A DNA stretch of 64,000 bases from Streptococcus mitis (GTDB lineage: Bacteria > Bacillota > Bacilli > Lactobacillales > Streptococcaceae). Shown one piece after another: positions 17,658-26,511 of this stretch. The stretch is taken from positions 1 through 64,000 of the forward strand of contig MKYF01000018.1 in assembly GCA_001914195.1 (NCBI GenBank). Direction: 5' to 3'. The notes under the pieces are model-generated. The model was not told where the DNA came from. It worked only from the letters and a program-made list of their open reading frames with translations, and did not search any database. The position numbers were made by a program, and so were the translations under genes. Position 1 is the first letter of the stretch. The number at the start of each line of letters is the position of its first letter.

Positions 17658-17722
17658 ATTCTATCACTTTTAAAAAGCTTTGTCACGAATATGCCTTGGA
17701 GTTCTTGATGTAAACGTTTTAG
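17658..17722 (-). promoter_or_regulatory. ldh promoter with upstream cre-like site
   Basis: Minus-strand GTGACA (17681-17686), 17-bp spacer, TAGAAT (17658-17663) with an extended TG. A cre-like TGTAAACGTTTTAG (17709-17722, 12 of 14 matches) lies about 22 bp upstream of the -35, a position compatible with CcpA activation. Confidence 0.55.
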
Positions 17723-17758
17723 CTGGTGTGGATACCTGAAATATAGTGGACATTGTGG

Positions 17759-17764
17759 TATAAT
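17759..17764 (+). promoter_or_regulatory. gyrA promoter -10
   Basis: TATAAT preceded by TGTGG forms an extended -10, 37 bp before the chosen gyrA start. Confidence 0.6.
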
Positions 17765-17801
17765 ATTATTAATTACTAATTGTGAAATGAGGCATTTATT
17801 A

Positions 17802-20270
17802 ATGCAGGATAAAAATTTAGTGAATGTCAATCTGACTAAGGAGATGAAGACGAGCTTTATCGATTACGCCATGAGTGTTATCGTAGCGCGGGCTCTTCCT
17901 GATGTTCGAGATGGCTTGAAACCTGTTCACCGTCGGATTCTCTATGGAATGAATGAATTGGGTGTTACTCCAGACAAACCTCATAAAAAATCTGCTCGTA
18001 TTACAGGGGATGTTATGGGTAAATACCACCCACACGGGGATTCCTCTATCTATGAAGCTATGGTTCGTATGGCTCAATGGTGGAGCTACCGTTATATGCT
18101 TGTAGATGGACATGGGAACTTTGGTTCCATGGATGGTGATGGTGCTGCCGCTCAGCGTTACACTGAGGCACGTATGAGCAAGATTGCTCTAGAGATGCTT
18201 CGTGATATCAATAAGAATACGGTTGATTTCGTCGATAACTATGATGCCAATGAACGTGAACCCTTGGTCTTGCCAGCTCGTTTTCCAAATCTTTTGGTCA
18301 ATGGAGCAACTGGTATTGCCGTTGGGATGGCGACCAATATTCCCCCTCATAACTTGGGTGAAACCATTGATGCTGTGAAGCTGGTCATGGACAATCCTGA
18401 AGTGACTACCAAGGACTTGATGGAAGTCTTGCCTGGTCCAGATTTTCCAACAGGTGCCCTTGTCATGGGGAAATCAGGCATTCATAAGGCTTATGAAACA
18501 GGTAAAGGTTCTATTGTCCTTCGTTCTCGTACTGAAATCGAAGAAACTAAGACTGGCCGTGAGCGCATTGTTGTAACGGAATTTCCTTACATGGTCAACA
18601 AAACCAAGGTGCATGAGCATATTGTTCGTTTGGTTCAGGAAAAACGCATTGAGGGCATCACAGCAGTTCGTGATGAATCTAACCGAGAAGGGGTTCGATT
18701 TGTTATTGAAGTCAAGCGCGATGCCTCAGCCAATGTTATCCTCAATAACCTCTTTAAGATGACCCAGATGCAAACCAACTTTGGTTTTAATATGTTGGCG
18801 ATTCAAAATGGTGTACCCAAGATTTTGTCTCTTCGCCAGATTTTGGATGCTTATATCGAACACCAAAAAGAAGTGGTTGTTCGTCGTACTCGTTTTGATA
18901 AGGAAAAAGCAGAAGCACGCGCCCATATATTAGAGGGTCTCTTGATTGCACTGGACCATATCGACGAAGTGATTCGTATCATCCGTGCTAGTGAAACAGA
19001 TGCGGAGGCACAAGCTGAGTTGATGAGCAAGTTTAAGCTTTCTGAACGTCAAAGTCAAGCCATTCTTGATATGCGCCTTCGTCGTTTGACAGGTTTGGAA
19101 CGCGATAAGATTCAGTCTGAGTATGATGACCTCTTGGCTCTGATTGCGGATTTAGCAGATATTCTTGCTAAGCCAGAACGTGTTTCTCAAATCATCAAAG
19201 ATGAATTAGACGAAGTTAAGCGTAAATTTGGTGATAAGCGTCGTACTGAATTGATGGTCGGTGAAGTCTTGAGTCTTGAAGATGAAGATTTGATTGAAGA
19301 ATCGGATGTCTTAATTACACTGTCTAATAAGGGTTACATCAAACGTCTGGACCAAGGCGAATTTACCGCTCAAAAACGTGGTGGTCGTGGTGTTCAAGGT
19401 ACAGGTGTTAAGGATGATGATTTTGTTCGTGAGTTAGTGTCAACTAGCACCCATGATCACCTGCTCTTCTTCACAAATAAAGGACGTGTCTATCGTCTTA
19501 AAGGTTATGAAATTCCTGAGTATGGTCGGACGGCCAAAGGGCTACCAGTAGTTAATCTCTTGAAATTGGATGAAGGCGAAAGTATTCAGACTATTATCAA
19601 TGTTGAGTCTGAACGCAGTGATGATGCTTATCTCTTCTTTACAACCCGTCACGGTATTGTCAAGAGAACGAGTGTTAAGGAATTTGCTAATATTCGTCAG
19701 AATGGTCTCAAGGCTTTGAACCTCAAAGATGAAGATGAGTTAATTAATGTATTACTAACAGAAGAAGAGACGGATATTATTATTGGTACCAAGTTTGGTT
19801 ATGCAGTTCGCTTTAATCAATCAGCCGTTCGCGGCATGAGTCGTATCGCCACAGGTGTGAAAGGTGTGAATCTCCGTGAGGGAGACACAGTAGTTGGTGC
19901 TAGCGTAATTACTGATCAAGACGAGGTTCTTATCATCACAGAAAAAGGATATGGTAAGCGTACAGTCGCGACTGAATATCCAACAAAAGGTCGTGGTGGT
20001 AAAGGGATGAAGACGGCTAATGTGGCTGAAAAAAATGGTCCTCTATCAGGTCTCTTGACTGTGAAAGGTGATGAAGACTTGATGATTATCACTGATACAG
20101 GTGTCATGATTCGAACCAATGTTGCCAATATTTCACAAACAGGACGCTCAACTATGGGAGTTAAAGTAATGCGCCTGGATCAAGATGCTAAAATTGTAAC
20201 CTTTACTACGGTTGCAGCGGCAGAAAAAGAAGAAGTTGGGACAGAAAACGAAACAGAAGGTGAAGCATAA
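17802..20270 (+). CDS. gyrA: DNA gyrase subunit A
   Basis: Breakage-reunion subunit of gyrase. The 822-aa protein begins MQDKNLVNVN; the ATG at 17787 is rejected because TGAGG there serves as ribosome binding site and 822 aa equals the pneumococcal length. The catalytic Tyr lies in AAQRYTEARM. The quinolone-resistance region reads HPHGDSSIYEA with Ser81 and Glu85, the wild-type residues. The C-terminal beta-pinwheel includes the GyrA box QKRGGRG. Its stop overlaps the srtA start by one base (TAATG). Confidence 0.97.
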   Translation: MQDKNLVNVNLTKEMKTSFIDYAMSVIVARALPDVRDGLKPVHRRILYGMNELGVTPDKPHKKSARITGDVMGKYHPHGDSSIYEAMVRMAQWWSYRYMLVDGHGNFGSMDGDGAAAQRYTEARMSKIALEMLRDINKNTVDFVDNYDANEREPLVLPARFPNLLVNGATGIAVGMATNIPPHNLGETIDAVKLVMDNPEVTTKDLMEVLPGPDFPTGALVMGKSGIHKAYETGKGSIVLRSRTEIEETKTGRERIVVTEFPYMVNKTKVHEHIVRLVQEKRIEGITAVRDESNREGVRFVIEVKRDASANVILNNLFKMTQMQTNFGFNMLAIQNGVPKILSLRQILDAYIEHQKEVVVRRTRFDKEKAEARAHILEGLLIALDHIDEVIRIIRASETDAEAQAELMSKFKLSERQSQAILDMRLRRLTGLERDKIQSEYDDLLALIADLADILAKPERVSQIIKDELDEVKRKFGDKRRTELMVGEVLSLEDEDLIEESDVLITLSNKGYIKRLDQGEFTAQKRGGRGVQGTGVKDDDFVRELVSTSTHDHLLFFTNKGRVYRLKGYEIPEYGRTAKGLPVVNLLKLDEGESIQTIINVESERSDDAYLFFTTRHGIVKRTSVKEFANIRQNGLKALNLKDEDELINVLLTEEETDIIIGTKFGYAVRFNQSAVRGMSRIATGVKGVNLREGDTVVGASVITDQDEVLIITEKGYGKRTVATEYPTKGRGGKGMKTANVAEKNGPLSGLLTVKGDEDLMIITDTGVMIRTNVANISQTGRSTMGVKVMRLDQDAKIVTFTTVAAAEKEEVGTENETEGEA

Positions 20271-21013
20271 TGTCTCAAAAAAATAATAAAAAGAAAAACA
20301 AACGAAAAAATCTGCTGACAAATATCCTGGCAGGGTTTCTGATACTACTATCAATTGCTTTGATTTTTAATGCTAAAATTCGTGATATTTTCATAGTTTG
20401 GAATACCAATAAGTACCAAGTTAGTCAGGTATCAAAAGAAAAAATAGAAGAAAATCAGGATACAGAAGGAAATTTTGATTTTGATTCTGTCAAAGCTATC
20501 TCTTCTGAAGCGGTTCTAGCTTCTCAATGGGATGCTCAAAAATTACCAGTTATCGGCGGAATTGCAGTTCCTGAATTAGAAATGAATCTGCCAATTTTTA
20601 AAGGGCTTGATAATGTCAATCTCTTCTATGGTGCTGGTACGATGAAACGCGATCAAGTGATGGGGAAAGGAAATTATAGTCTAGCTAGTCATCATATTTT
20701 TGGTGTCAATAATGCTAATAAAATGTTATTTTCTCCTTTGGATAACGCTAAAAATGGTATGAAGATTTATCTAACCGATAAAAATAAAGTTTATACTTAT
20801 GAAATACGTGAAGTCAAACGTGTTACACCGGATCGTGTTGATGAAGTTGATGATAGAGATGGGGTAAATGAGATTACATTAGTAACTTGTGAAGACCTTG
20901 CTGCTACAGAACGTATTATTGTAAAAGGCGATTTGAAAGAAACAAAAGAATATTCACAAACATCTGATGAAATTCTGACAGCCTTCAATCAACCATATAA
21001 ACAATTTTATTAA
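20270..21013 (+). CDS. srtA: Class A sortase
   Basis: Membrane transpeptidase that cleaves LPXTG proteins and attaches them to peptidoglycan. The 247-aa protein has a Lys-rich N-terminus, one membrane anchor (about 15-35), and the catalytic set His141 (SLASHHIF), Cys207 (TLVTC) and Arg215 (ATERIIV), the same numbering as pneumococcal SrtA. It is translationally coupled to gyrA, a conserved streptococcal arrangement. No LPXTG substrate is encoded in the window. Confidence 0.96.
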   Translation: MSQKNNKKKNKRKNLLTNILAGFLILLSIALIFNAKIRDIFIVWNTNKYQVSQVSKEKIEENQDTEGNFDFDSVKAISSEAVLASQWDAQKLPVIGGIAVPELEMNLPIFKGLDNVNLFYGAGTMKRDQVMGKGNYSLASHHIFGVNNANKMLFSPLDNAKNGMKIYLTDKNKVYTYEIREVKRVTPDRVDEVDDRDGVNEITLVTCEDLAATERIIVKGDLKETKEYSQTSDEILTAFNQPYKQFY

Positions 21014-21016
21014 AAC

Positions 21017-21050
21017 AAATCAGTGAAATCTTGGATTTCACTGATTTTTT
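21017..21050 (+). terminator. Terminator of gyrA-srtA
   Basis: AAATCAGTGAAATC (21017-21030) and GATTTCACTGATTT (21034-21047) are perfectly complementary around TTG, then TTT. Confidence 0.9.
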
Positions 21051-21152
21051 AAGCTTTTCATAAGAATAAACTTTTATGAAATACAGAAAACGCTTCCTTA
21101 ATTTTAACGTTTGTGATATAATTATCAGGTAAAAAATTTTTAGGAGTTTATT

Positions 21153-21950
21153 ATGGTTTCTTCAGAATTTATCTCAAAGATTGAATTTGCTTGCAAGAAG
21201 AAAGAAAGTCTTTATAGTCAAAGCAAATTTAAGTATGCGATTCGTTCTATGTTCGCAGGTGCATTTTTAACCTTCAGTACAGCTGCTGGTGCAGTTGGGG
21301 CTGACTTGATTAATAAAATTGCACCAGGTAGTGGACGCTTCCTATTCCCATTTGTCTTTGCTTGGGGCTTGGCTTACATTGTTTTCTTGAATGCCGAGTT
21401 GGTAACATCAAACATGATGTTCTTGACTGCTGGTAGTTTCTTGAAAAAAATCTCTTGGAGAAAGACAGCTGAGATTTTACTTTACTGTACCTTGTTTAAC
21501 CTTATCGGGGCTTTGATAGCAGGTTGGGGCTTTGCTCATTCGGCAGCCTATGCAAATCTGACTCACGATAGTTTCATCTCAGGGGTTGTTGAGATGAAGT
21601 TAGGCCGTTCAAATGAATTAATCTTGCTTGAGGCGATTTTGGCAAATATTTTCGTAAATATTGCGATTCTTTCATTTGTTTTGGTCAAAGATGGTGGTGC
21701 CAAACTTTGGCTTGTGTTGTCAGCTATTTACATGTTTGTATTCTTAACAAACGAGCACATTGCGGCGAACTTTGCTTCTTTCGCGATTGTAAAATTCAGT
21801 GTTGCTGCTGATTCAATTGCTAACTTCGGTGTTGGGAATATGCTTCGTCACTGGGGTGTAACCTTTGTTGGAAACTTTATCGGAGGAGGCCTCTTGATGG
21901 GTCTTCCATATGCCTTCCTCAATAAAAATGAAGATACTTACGTAGATTAA
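21153..21950 (+). CDS. Formate/nitrite-family transporter
   Basis: FNT-family channel (FocA/NirC type) of 265 aa with six hydrophobic segments (about 30-55, 65-90, 105-130, 165-185, 190-210, 230-255). Family hallmarks include the GAFLTFSTAAGAVGA segment in TM1 and NEHIAANF after TM5, with the central His of the pore. In streptococci that have pyruvate formate-lyase, formate export is the most plausible role; nitrite or lactate is possible. AGGAG lies before the ATG. It has its own terminator and no operon partner. Confidence 0.88.
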   Translation: MVSSEFISKIEFACKKKESLYSQSKFKYAIRSMFAGAFLTFSTAAGAVGADLINKIAPGSGRFLFPFVFAWGLAYIVFLNAELVTSNMMFLTAGSFLKKISWRKTAEILLYCTLFNLIGALIAGWGFAHSAAYANLTHDSFISGVVEMKLGRSNELILLEAILANIFVNIAILSFVLVKDGGAKLWLVLSAIYMFVFLTNEHIAANFASFAIVKFSVAADSIANFGVGNMLRHWGVTFVGNFIGGGLLMGLPYAFLNKNEDTYVD

Positions 21951-21957
21951 GAAAATG

Positions 21958-21981
21958 AGCACGATTGATTCGTGCTTTTTT
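21958..21981 (+). terminator. Terminator of the FNT transporter gene
   Basis: AGCACGA (21958-21964) and TCGTGCT (21970-21976) form a 7-bp stem followed by a T run. Confidence 0.85.
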
Positions 21982-22037
21982 CGTTTTTAAAATAGAGTAA
22001 TAGCTATTTCTTATATCAAAATATAGAAAACGAATAT

Positions 22038-22066
22038 TTGTAAACTATAACTTAAGGTGCTACAAT
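22038..22066 (+). promoter_or_regulatory. Promoter of the sulfhydrylase gene, with possible MtaR half-site
   Basis: TTGTAA (22038-22043), 17-bp spacer, TACAAT (22061-22066). AAACTATA right after the -35 resembles half of the streptococcal methionine-regulator (MtaR) box; this is weak evidence. Confidence 0.5.
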
Positions 22067-22097
22067 ATCCTTAATCAAACTATTTGGAGGTCGTTTT

Positions 22098-23378
22098 ATG
22101 ACTCGTGATTTTAAATTTGAAACCTTACAACTACATGCTGGTCAAGTTGTGGATCCAGCAACTAAGTCTCGTGCAGTGCCGATTTATCAGACAACATCCT
22201 TTGTTTTTGATGATACGCAGGAAGGTGCCGATTTGTTTGCCTTGAGAAAACCAGGTAATATCTATACTCGTATTACAAATCCTACAACGGCTGCTTTTGA
22301 AGAAAGAATTGCAGCTCTCGAAGGTGGTGTCGGAGCTCTTGCAACAGCATCAGGTATGGCTGCAGTGACTTATACGATTTTGGCGCTTGCCCATGCTGGT
22401 GACCATGTGGTAGCAGCATCAACTATTTACGGTGGAACCTTCAATCTCTTGAAAGAAACCCTTCCTCGTTATGGTATCACAACAACCTTTGTGGATGTAG
22501 ATAATTTGGAGGAAGTGGAAGCAGCTATCAATGACAATACCAAGCTTGTTTTGATTGAAACCTTGGGTAACCCTTTGATTAACATTCCTGACTTGGAAAA
22601 ATTGGCTGAGATTGCGCATAGACACCGGATTCCACTCATTTCGGACAATACCTTTGCCACACCATATTTGATTAACGTCTTTTCTCACGGTGTAGATATT
22701 GCCATTCACTCTGCGACTAAGTTTATCGGTGGGCATGGTACGACTATTGGAGGAGTGATTGTTGACAGTGGTCGTTTTGACTGGGAGGCTTCAGGGAAAT
22801 TCCCTCAATTTGTTGAGGAAGATCCAAGTTATCATAACTTGAGCTATACTCGTGATGTGGGTGCGGCAGCCTTTATTATCGCTGTCCGTGTTCAATTGCT
22901 TCGTGATACAGGTGCGGCCTTGTCGCCATTTAATGCATTCTTGTTACTTCAAGGACTTGAAACCCTTTCACTTCGTGTGGAACGTCATGTACAAAATGCA
23001 GAGAAAATTGTTGATTTCCTTGTCAACCATCCTAAGGTAGAAAAAGTTAACTATCCAAAATTGGCAGATAGTCCTTATCATGCCTTGGCTGAGAAATATT
23101 TACCAAAAGGTGTGGGTTCAATCTTTACCTTCCATGTCAAAGGTGGGGAGGCAGAAGCACGCAAGGTAATTGATAATTTGGAAATCTTTTCTGACCTAGC
23201 AAACGTAGCAGATGCTAAATCGCTTGTTGTTCATCCAGCAACAACTACTCACGGTCAATTGTCAGAAAAAGACCTGGAAGCAGCTGGTGTAACACCAAAC
23301 CAAATCCGCTTGTCTATCGGACTTGAAAATGTAGAGGATTTGATTGAAGACTTGCGCTTGGCCTTGGAAAAAATTTAA
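22098..23378 (+). CDS. metY: O-acetylhomoserine aminocarboxypropyltransferase / sulfhydrylase
   Basis: PLP enzyme of the Cys/Met metabolism family that makes homocysteine from O-acetylhomoserine and sulfide. The 426-aa length, the start GETLQLHAGQ-like (FETLQLHAGQ), the insertion around FPQFVEEDPSYHNLSY, and PLP-lysine K208 in HSATKFIGGHG all favour the sulfhydrylase branch over cystathionine synthases of about 380 aa. GGAGG precedes the ATG. Alone between a promoter and a terminator. Substrate (O-acetyl versus O-succinyl or cysteine-type side activity) cannot be settled from sequence. Confidence 0.88.
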   Translation: MTRDFKFETLQLHAGQVVDPATKSRAVPIYQTTSFVFDDTQEGADLFALRKPGNIYTRITNPTTAAFEERIAALEGGVGALATASGMAAVTYTILALAHAGDHVVAASTIYGGTFNLLKETLPRYGITTTFVDVDNLEEVEAAINDNTKLVLIETLGNPLINIPDLEKLAEIAHRHRIPLISDNTFATPYLINVFSHGVDIAIHSATKFIGGHGTTIGGVIVDSGRFDWEASGKFPQFVEEDPSYHNLSYTRDVGAAAFIIAVRVQLLRDTGAALSPFNAFLLLQGLETLSLRVERHVQNAEKIVDFLVNHPKVEKVNYPKLADSPYHALAEKYLPKGVGSIFTFHVKGGEAEARKVIDNLEIFSDLANVADAKSLVVHPATTTHGQLSEKDLEAAGVTPNQIRLSIGLENVEDLIEDLRLALEKI

Positions 23379-23390
23379 GGAAAAGAAGAT

Positions 23391-23418
23391 AAACAGTGGG
23401 TTTCGACTCACTGTTTTT
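23391..23418 (+). terminator. Terminator of metY-like gene
   Basis: AAACAGTGGGT and ACTCACTGTTT form an 11-bp stem (one G-T pair) around a TTCG tetraloop, followed by Ts. Confidence 0.85.
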
Positions 23419-23472
23419 GATTTTCCCTCAGGCATGATATAATGGTTACAGAAGTCTAGAAAGAGGAACGAT

Positions 23473-24747
23473 ATGAACGAAATCAAATGCCCCAACTGTG
23501 GGGAAGTCTTTACAGTAAATGAAAGTCAGTATGCCGAACTCTTGTCCCAAGTAAGAACGGCAGAGTTTGATAAGGAATTGCACGATCGCATGAAGCAGGA
23601 ACTGGCCTTGGCTGAGCAAAAGGCAATGAATGAGCAACAGTCTAAACTAGCTCAAAAAGACCAAGAAATCGCGCAATTGCAGAGTCAAATCCAAAACTTT
23701 GATACAGAAAAAGAATTGGCCAAGAAAGAGGTTGAACAGACAAGCCATGAGGCCTTATTAGCAAAGGACAAGGAAGTGCAGGCCTTGGAAAACCAATTGG
23801 CGACCTTGCGTTTAGAGCATGAAAATCAACTGCAAAAGACTCTTTCTGACCTAGAAAAAGAACGGGACCAGGTTAAAAATCAGCTTCTCTTGCAAGAAAA
23901 AGAAAACGAGCTTTCTCTTGCTTCAGTTAAGCAAAACTACGAAGCCCAGCTTAAAGCAGCCAGTGAACAAGTCGAGTTTTACAAGAATTTTAAGGCACAA
24001 CAATCTACCAAGGCAATCGGTGAAAGTCTAGAACAGTATGCAGAGAGTGAGTTTAACAAGGTCCGCAGCTTTGCCTTTCCAAATGCTTACTTTGAGAAGG
24101 ATAACAAGGTTTCTGCGCGTGGATCTAAGGGAGACTTTATCTTCCGTGAATGTGATGAAAATGGTGTTGAGATCATTTCTATCATGTTTGAGATGAAAAA
24201 TGAAGCGGACGGAACAGAGAAAAAACATAAGAATGCAGATTTTTATAAGGAATTGGACAAGGACCGTCGTGAAAAGAACTGTGAGTATGCGGTTTTAGTG
24301 ACCATGCTTGAGGCTGATAACGACTACTTTAACACAGGGATTGTTGACGTCAGCCACGAGTATGAAAAGATGTATGTGGTTCGCCCTCAGTTCTTTATCC
24401 AGTTGATTGGGCTTTTGAGAAATGCTGCGCTTAATTCTTTGAAATACAAGCAGGAGTTGGCCTTAGTTCGGGAGCAAAATATCGATATCACGCATTTTGA
24501 GGAAGACTTGGATGCCTTTAAACTAGCCTTTGCCAAAAACTACAACTCTGCTTCGACTAATTTTGGTAAAGCTATCGATGAAATCGACAAGGCCATCAAA
24601 TGCATGGAAGAGGTTAAGAAATTCCTAACCACATCTGAAAACCAACTCCGTCTAGCTAACAACAAATTAGAAGATGTTTCTGTTAAAAAATTGACCCGTA
24701 AAAATCCAACTATGAAAGCAAAGTTTGAAGCGCTGAAGGGGGAGTGA
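23473..24747 (+). CDS. DUF2130 protein with coiled coil and possible nuclease core
   Basis: Unknown function. The 424-aa protein starts with a two-Cys knuckle (CPNCGEVF), then a long Glu/Gln/Lys coiled coil (about 30-175), a conserved DUF2130 domain (about 180-350), and a helical tail. Within the DUF, KGDF (Asp221) followed by IMFEMKNE (Glu240, Lys242) fits the PD-(D/E)XK nuclease pattern, reminiscent of RmuC. The arrangement coiled coil plus nuclease fold suggests a DNA-related role, but this is inference. A TATAAT near 23438 supplies its promoter; truB starts 10 bp after its stop. Confidence 0.75.
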   Translation: MNEIKCPNCGEVFTVNESQYAELLSQVRTAEFDKELHDRMKQELALAEQKAMNEQQSKLAQKDQEIAQLQSQIQNFDTEKELAKKEVEQTSHEALLAKDKEVQALENQLATLRLEHENQLQKTLSDLEKERDQVKNQLLLQEKENELSLASVKQNYEAQLKAASEQVEFYKNFKAQQSTKAIGESLEQYAESEFNKVRSFAFPNAYFEKDNKVSARGSKGDFIFRECDENGVEIISIMFEMKNEADGTEKKHKNADFYKELDKDRREKNCEYAVLVTMLEADNDYFNTGIVDVSHEYEKMYVVRPQFFIQLIGLLRNAALNSLKYKQELALVREQNIDITHFEEDLDAFKLAFAKNYNSASTNFGKAIDEIDKAIKCMEEVKKFLTTSENQLRLANNKLEDVSVKKLTRKNPTMKAKFEALKGE

Positions 24748-24757
24748 GAAAGCAAAA

Positions 24758-25636
24758 ATGAACGGTATTATCAACTTAAAAAAAGAAGCGGGGATGACCT
24801 CGCATGATGCGGTTTTTAAACTGCGTAAGATTTTGGGAACCAAGAAAATTGGTCATGGTGGAACCTTGGATCCGGATGTGGTGGGTGTTTTGCCCATTGC
24901 GGTTGGCAAGGCGACACGCATGGTCGAGTTTATGCAGGATGAGGGCAAGGTCTATGAGGGGGAAATCACTCTGGGCTATTCCACGACGACCGAGGATGCC
25001 AGTGGGGAAGTGGTCGCAGAGACACCTGTTTTGTCGCCTTTGAATGAAACCATTGTCGATGAAGCAATTGCGAGTCTGATTGGGCCTATTACTCAGATTC
25101 CGCCTATGTACTCTGCGGTTAAGGTCAATGGTCGCAAGCTCTATGAGTATGCGCGAGCTGGTCAGGAAGTGGAGCGTCCAGAACGTCAGGTGACTATTTA
25201 TAGCTTTGAGCGAACAAGTCCGATTTCTTATGAGAGCGAACTTGCACGATTTACTTTTCGTGTTAAATGCAGTAAGGGAACCTATATCCGTACCTTGTCG
25301 GTTGACTTGGGAGACAAGCTTGGTTATGCGGCCCATATGTCTCAACTGACTCGAACTAGTGCAGCCGGTTTACAGCTAGAAGACGCTCTTACCTTGGAAG
25401 AGATCACTGAAAAAGTGGAGGCTGGTCAACTGGACTTTCTCCATCCTCTAGAGATTGGTACAGGCGACCTTGTCAAAGTTTTCCTAACTCAAGAAGAGGC
25501 TACAGAAGTACGCTTTGGTCGTTTTATTGAGTTAGAACAGTCGGATAAGGAATTAGCTGCTTTTGAAGGAGATAAATTGTTAGCTATTCTAGAAAAACGG
25601 GACAATCTCTACAAGCCAAGGAAGGTTTTTAGCTAG
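24758..25636 (+). CDS. truB: tRNA pseudouridine-55 synthase
   Basis: Makes pseudouridine at position 55 of the tRNA T-loop. The 292-aa protein begins MNGIINLKKEAGMTSHDAV and has the TruB motif GGTLDPDVVGVLP with catalytic Asp38, plus YSAVKVNGRKLYEYAR and the RVKCSKGTYIRTL segment. The GGGGGAG ribosome binding site overlaps the end of the DUF2130 gene, suggesting co-transcription. G+C is somewhat higher than in its neighbours. Confidence 0.96.
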   Translation: MNGIINLKKEAGMTSHDAVFKLRKILGTKKIGHGGTLDPDVVGVLPIAVGKATRMVEFMQDEGKVYEGEITLGYSTTTEDASGEVVAETPVLSPLNETIVDEAIASLIGPITQIPPMYSAVKVNGRKLYEYARAGQEVERPERQVTIYSFERTSPISYESELARFTFRVKCSKGTYIRTLSVDLGDKLGYAAHMSQLTRTSAAGLQLEDALTLEEITEKVEAGQLDFLHPLEIGTGDLVKVFLTQEEATEVRFGRFIELEQSDKELAAFEGDKLLAILEKRDNLYKPRKVFS

Positions 25637-25675
25637 TCTAACTGGGGTGTAAGGAGTGTTGTTTCCCCTAGACTA
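25634..25675 (+). other. Imperfect hairpin after truB
   Basis: TAGTCTA and GGGG pair with CCCC and TAGACTA around a long loop. No T run follows, so terminator activity is uncertain. Confidence 0.4.
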
Positions 25676-25745
25676 TCCAAATCAGACTATAAATTTTGCA
25701 AAAAATGTGATAGAATAGACGACGGATAAAAAAACGGAGGATAGC

Positions 25746-26384
25746 ATGCAAAATAGACCAATCATTATCGGAGTGACAGGTGGTTCTGGTGGAGGTAAGA
25801 CCAGTGTTTCAAGAGCCATTTTATCGCATTTTCCTGATGAAAAGATTTCCATGATTGAGCACGATTCATACTACAAGGATCAGTCTCATTTGACCTTTGA
25901 AGAGCGTGTCAAAACCAACTACGACCATCCTTTTGCCTTTGATACAGACTTGATGATCGAGCAGATTAAGGAATTGTTGGCAGGGCGTCCAGTGGATATT
26001 CCGACTTATGACTATACAGAGCATACACGAAGCAGCAAGACTTATCGTCAGGAGCCTCAAGATGTCTTTATCGTTGAGGGCATTTTGGTCTTGGAGGACA
26101 AGCGCCTGCGCGATTTGATGGATATCAAGATTTTTGTGGATACGGATGATGATGTGCGCATTATTCGTCGTATCAAGCGTGATATGGAAGAGCGTGGCCG
26201 TAGTCTTGATAGCGTTATTGACCAGTACTTAGGCGTGGTTAAACCTATGTATCATCAGTTTATCGAGCCAACTAAGCGTTATGCGGATATCGTCATTCCT
26301 GAAGGGGTCAGCAATACAGTGGCTATCGACCTGTTGACAACCAAGATTGCAAAGATTTTGGAAGAAGCTCGAAACAGCAAATAA
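25746..26384 (+). CDS. udk: Uridine kinase
   Basis: Phosphorylates uridine and cytidine in pyrimidine salvage. The 212-aa protein has a P-loop GGSGGGKTS near 11-19, the substrate-binding EHDSYYKDQ, the DHPFAFD motif, and RRIKRDMEERGR as lid. ACGGAGG lies 5 bp before the ATG and TGATAGAAT (hexamer 25711-25716) is a good extended promoter. It is followed by its own terminator. Confidence 0.95.
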   Translation: MQNRPIIIGVTGGSGGGKTSVSRAILSHFPDEKISMIEHDSYYKDQSHLTFEERVKTNYDHPFAFDTDLMIEQIKELLAGRPVDIPTYDYTEHTRSSKTYRQEPQDVFIVEGILVLEDKRLRDLMDIKIFVDTDDDVRIIRRIKRDMEERGRSLDSVIDQYLGVVKPMYHQFIEPTKRYADIVIPEGVSNTVAIDLLTTKIAKILEEARNSK

Positions 26385-26392
26385 TCAGATGT

Positions 26393-26412
26393 GGAGGCCT
26401 TGCCTCCTTTTT
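26393..26412 (+). terminator. Terminator of udk
   Basis: GGAGGC (26393-26398), 3-nt loop, GCCTCC (26402-26407), then TTTTTC. Confidence 0.85.
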
Positions 26413-26462
26413 CTATTTTTCCTTCATAATGGTACATAAATGGAGATTTTTAGGCATATTTT

Positions 26463-26471
26463 TGGTATAAT
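26463..26471 (+). promoter_or_regulatory. Promoter of the xseA-recN operon
   Basis: TGGTATAAT extended -10, 41 bp before the xseA start. This is the only clear promoter before the seven-gene run. Confidence 0.6.
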
Positions 26472-26511
26472 AATACCCATGAAAGAGCAAGAAAATGAAT
26501 AGTAGGTGGAG

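Noticed and set aside
18000..18070. Fluoroquinolone-resistance change in gyrA
   Set aside because: Ser81 and Glu85 are the wild-type residues, so no known QRDR change is present.
24776..25345. 189-codon open frame antisense to truB
   Set aside because: truB is unambiguous; the antisense frame has no start signal and an odd composition.
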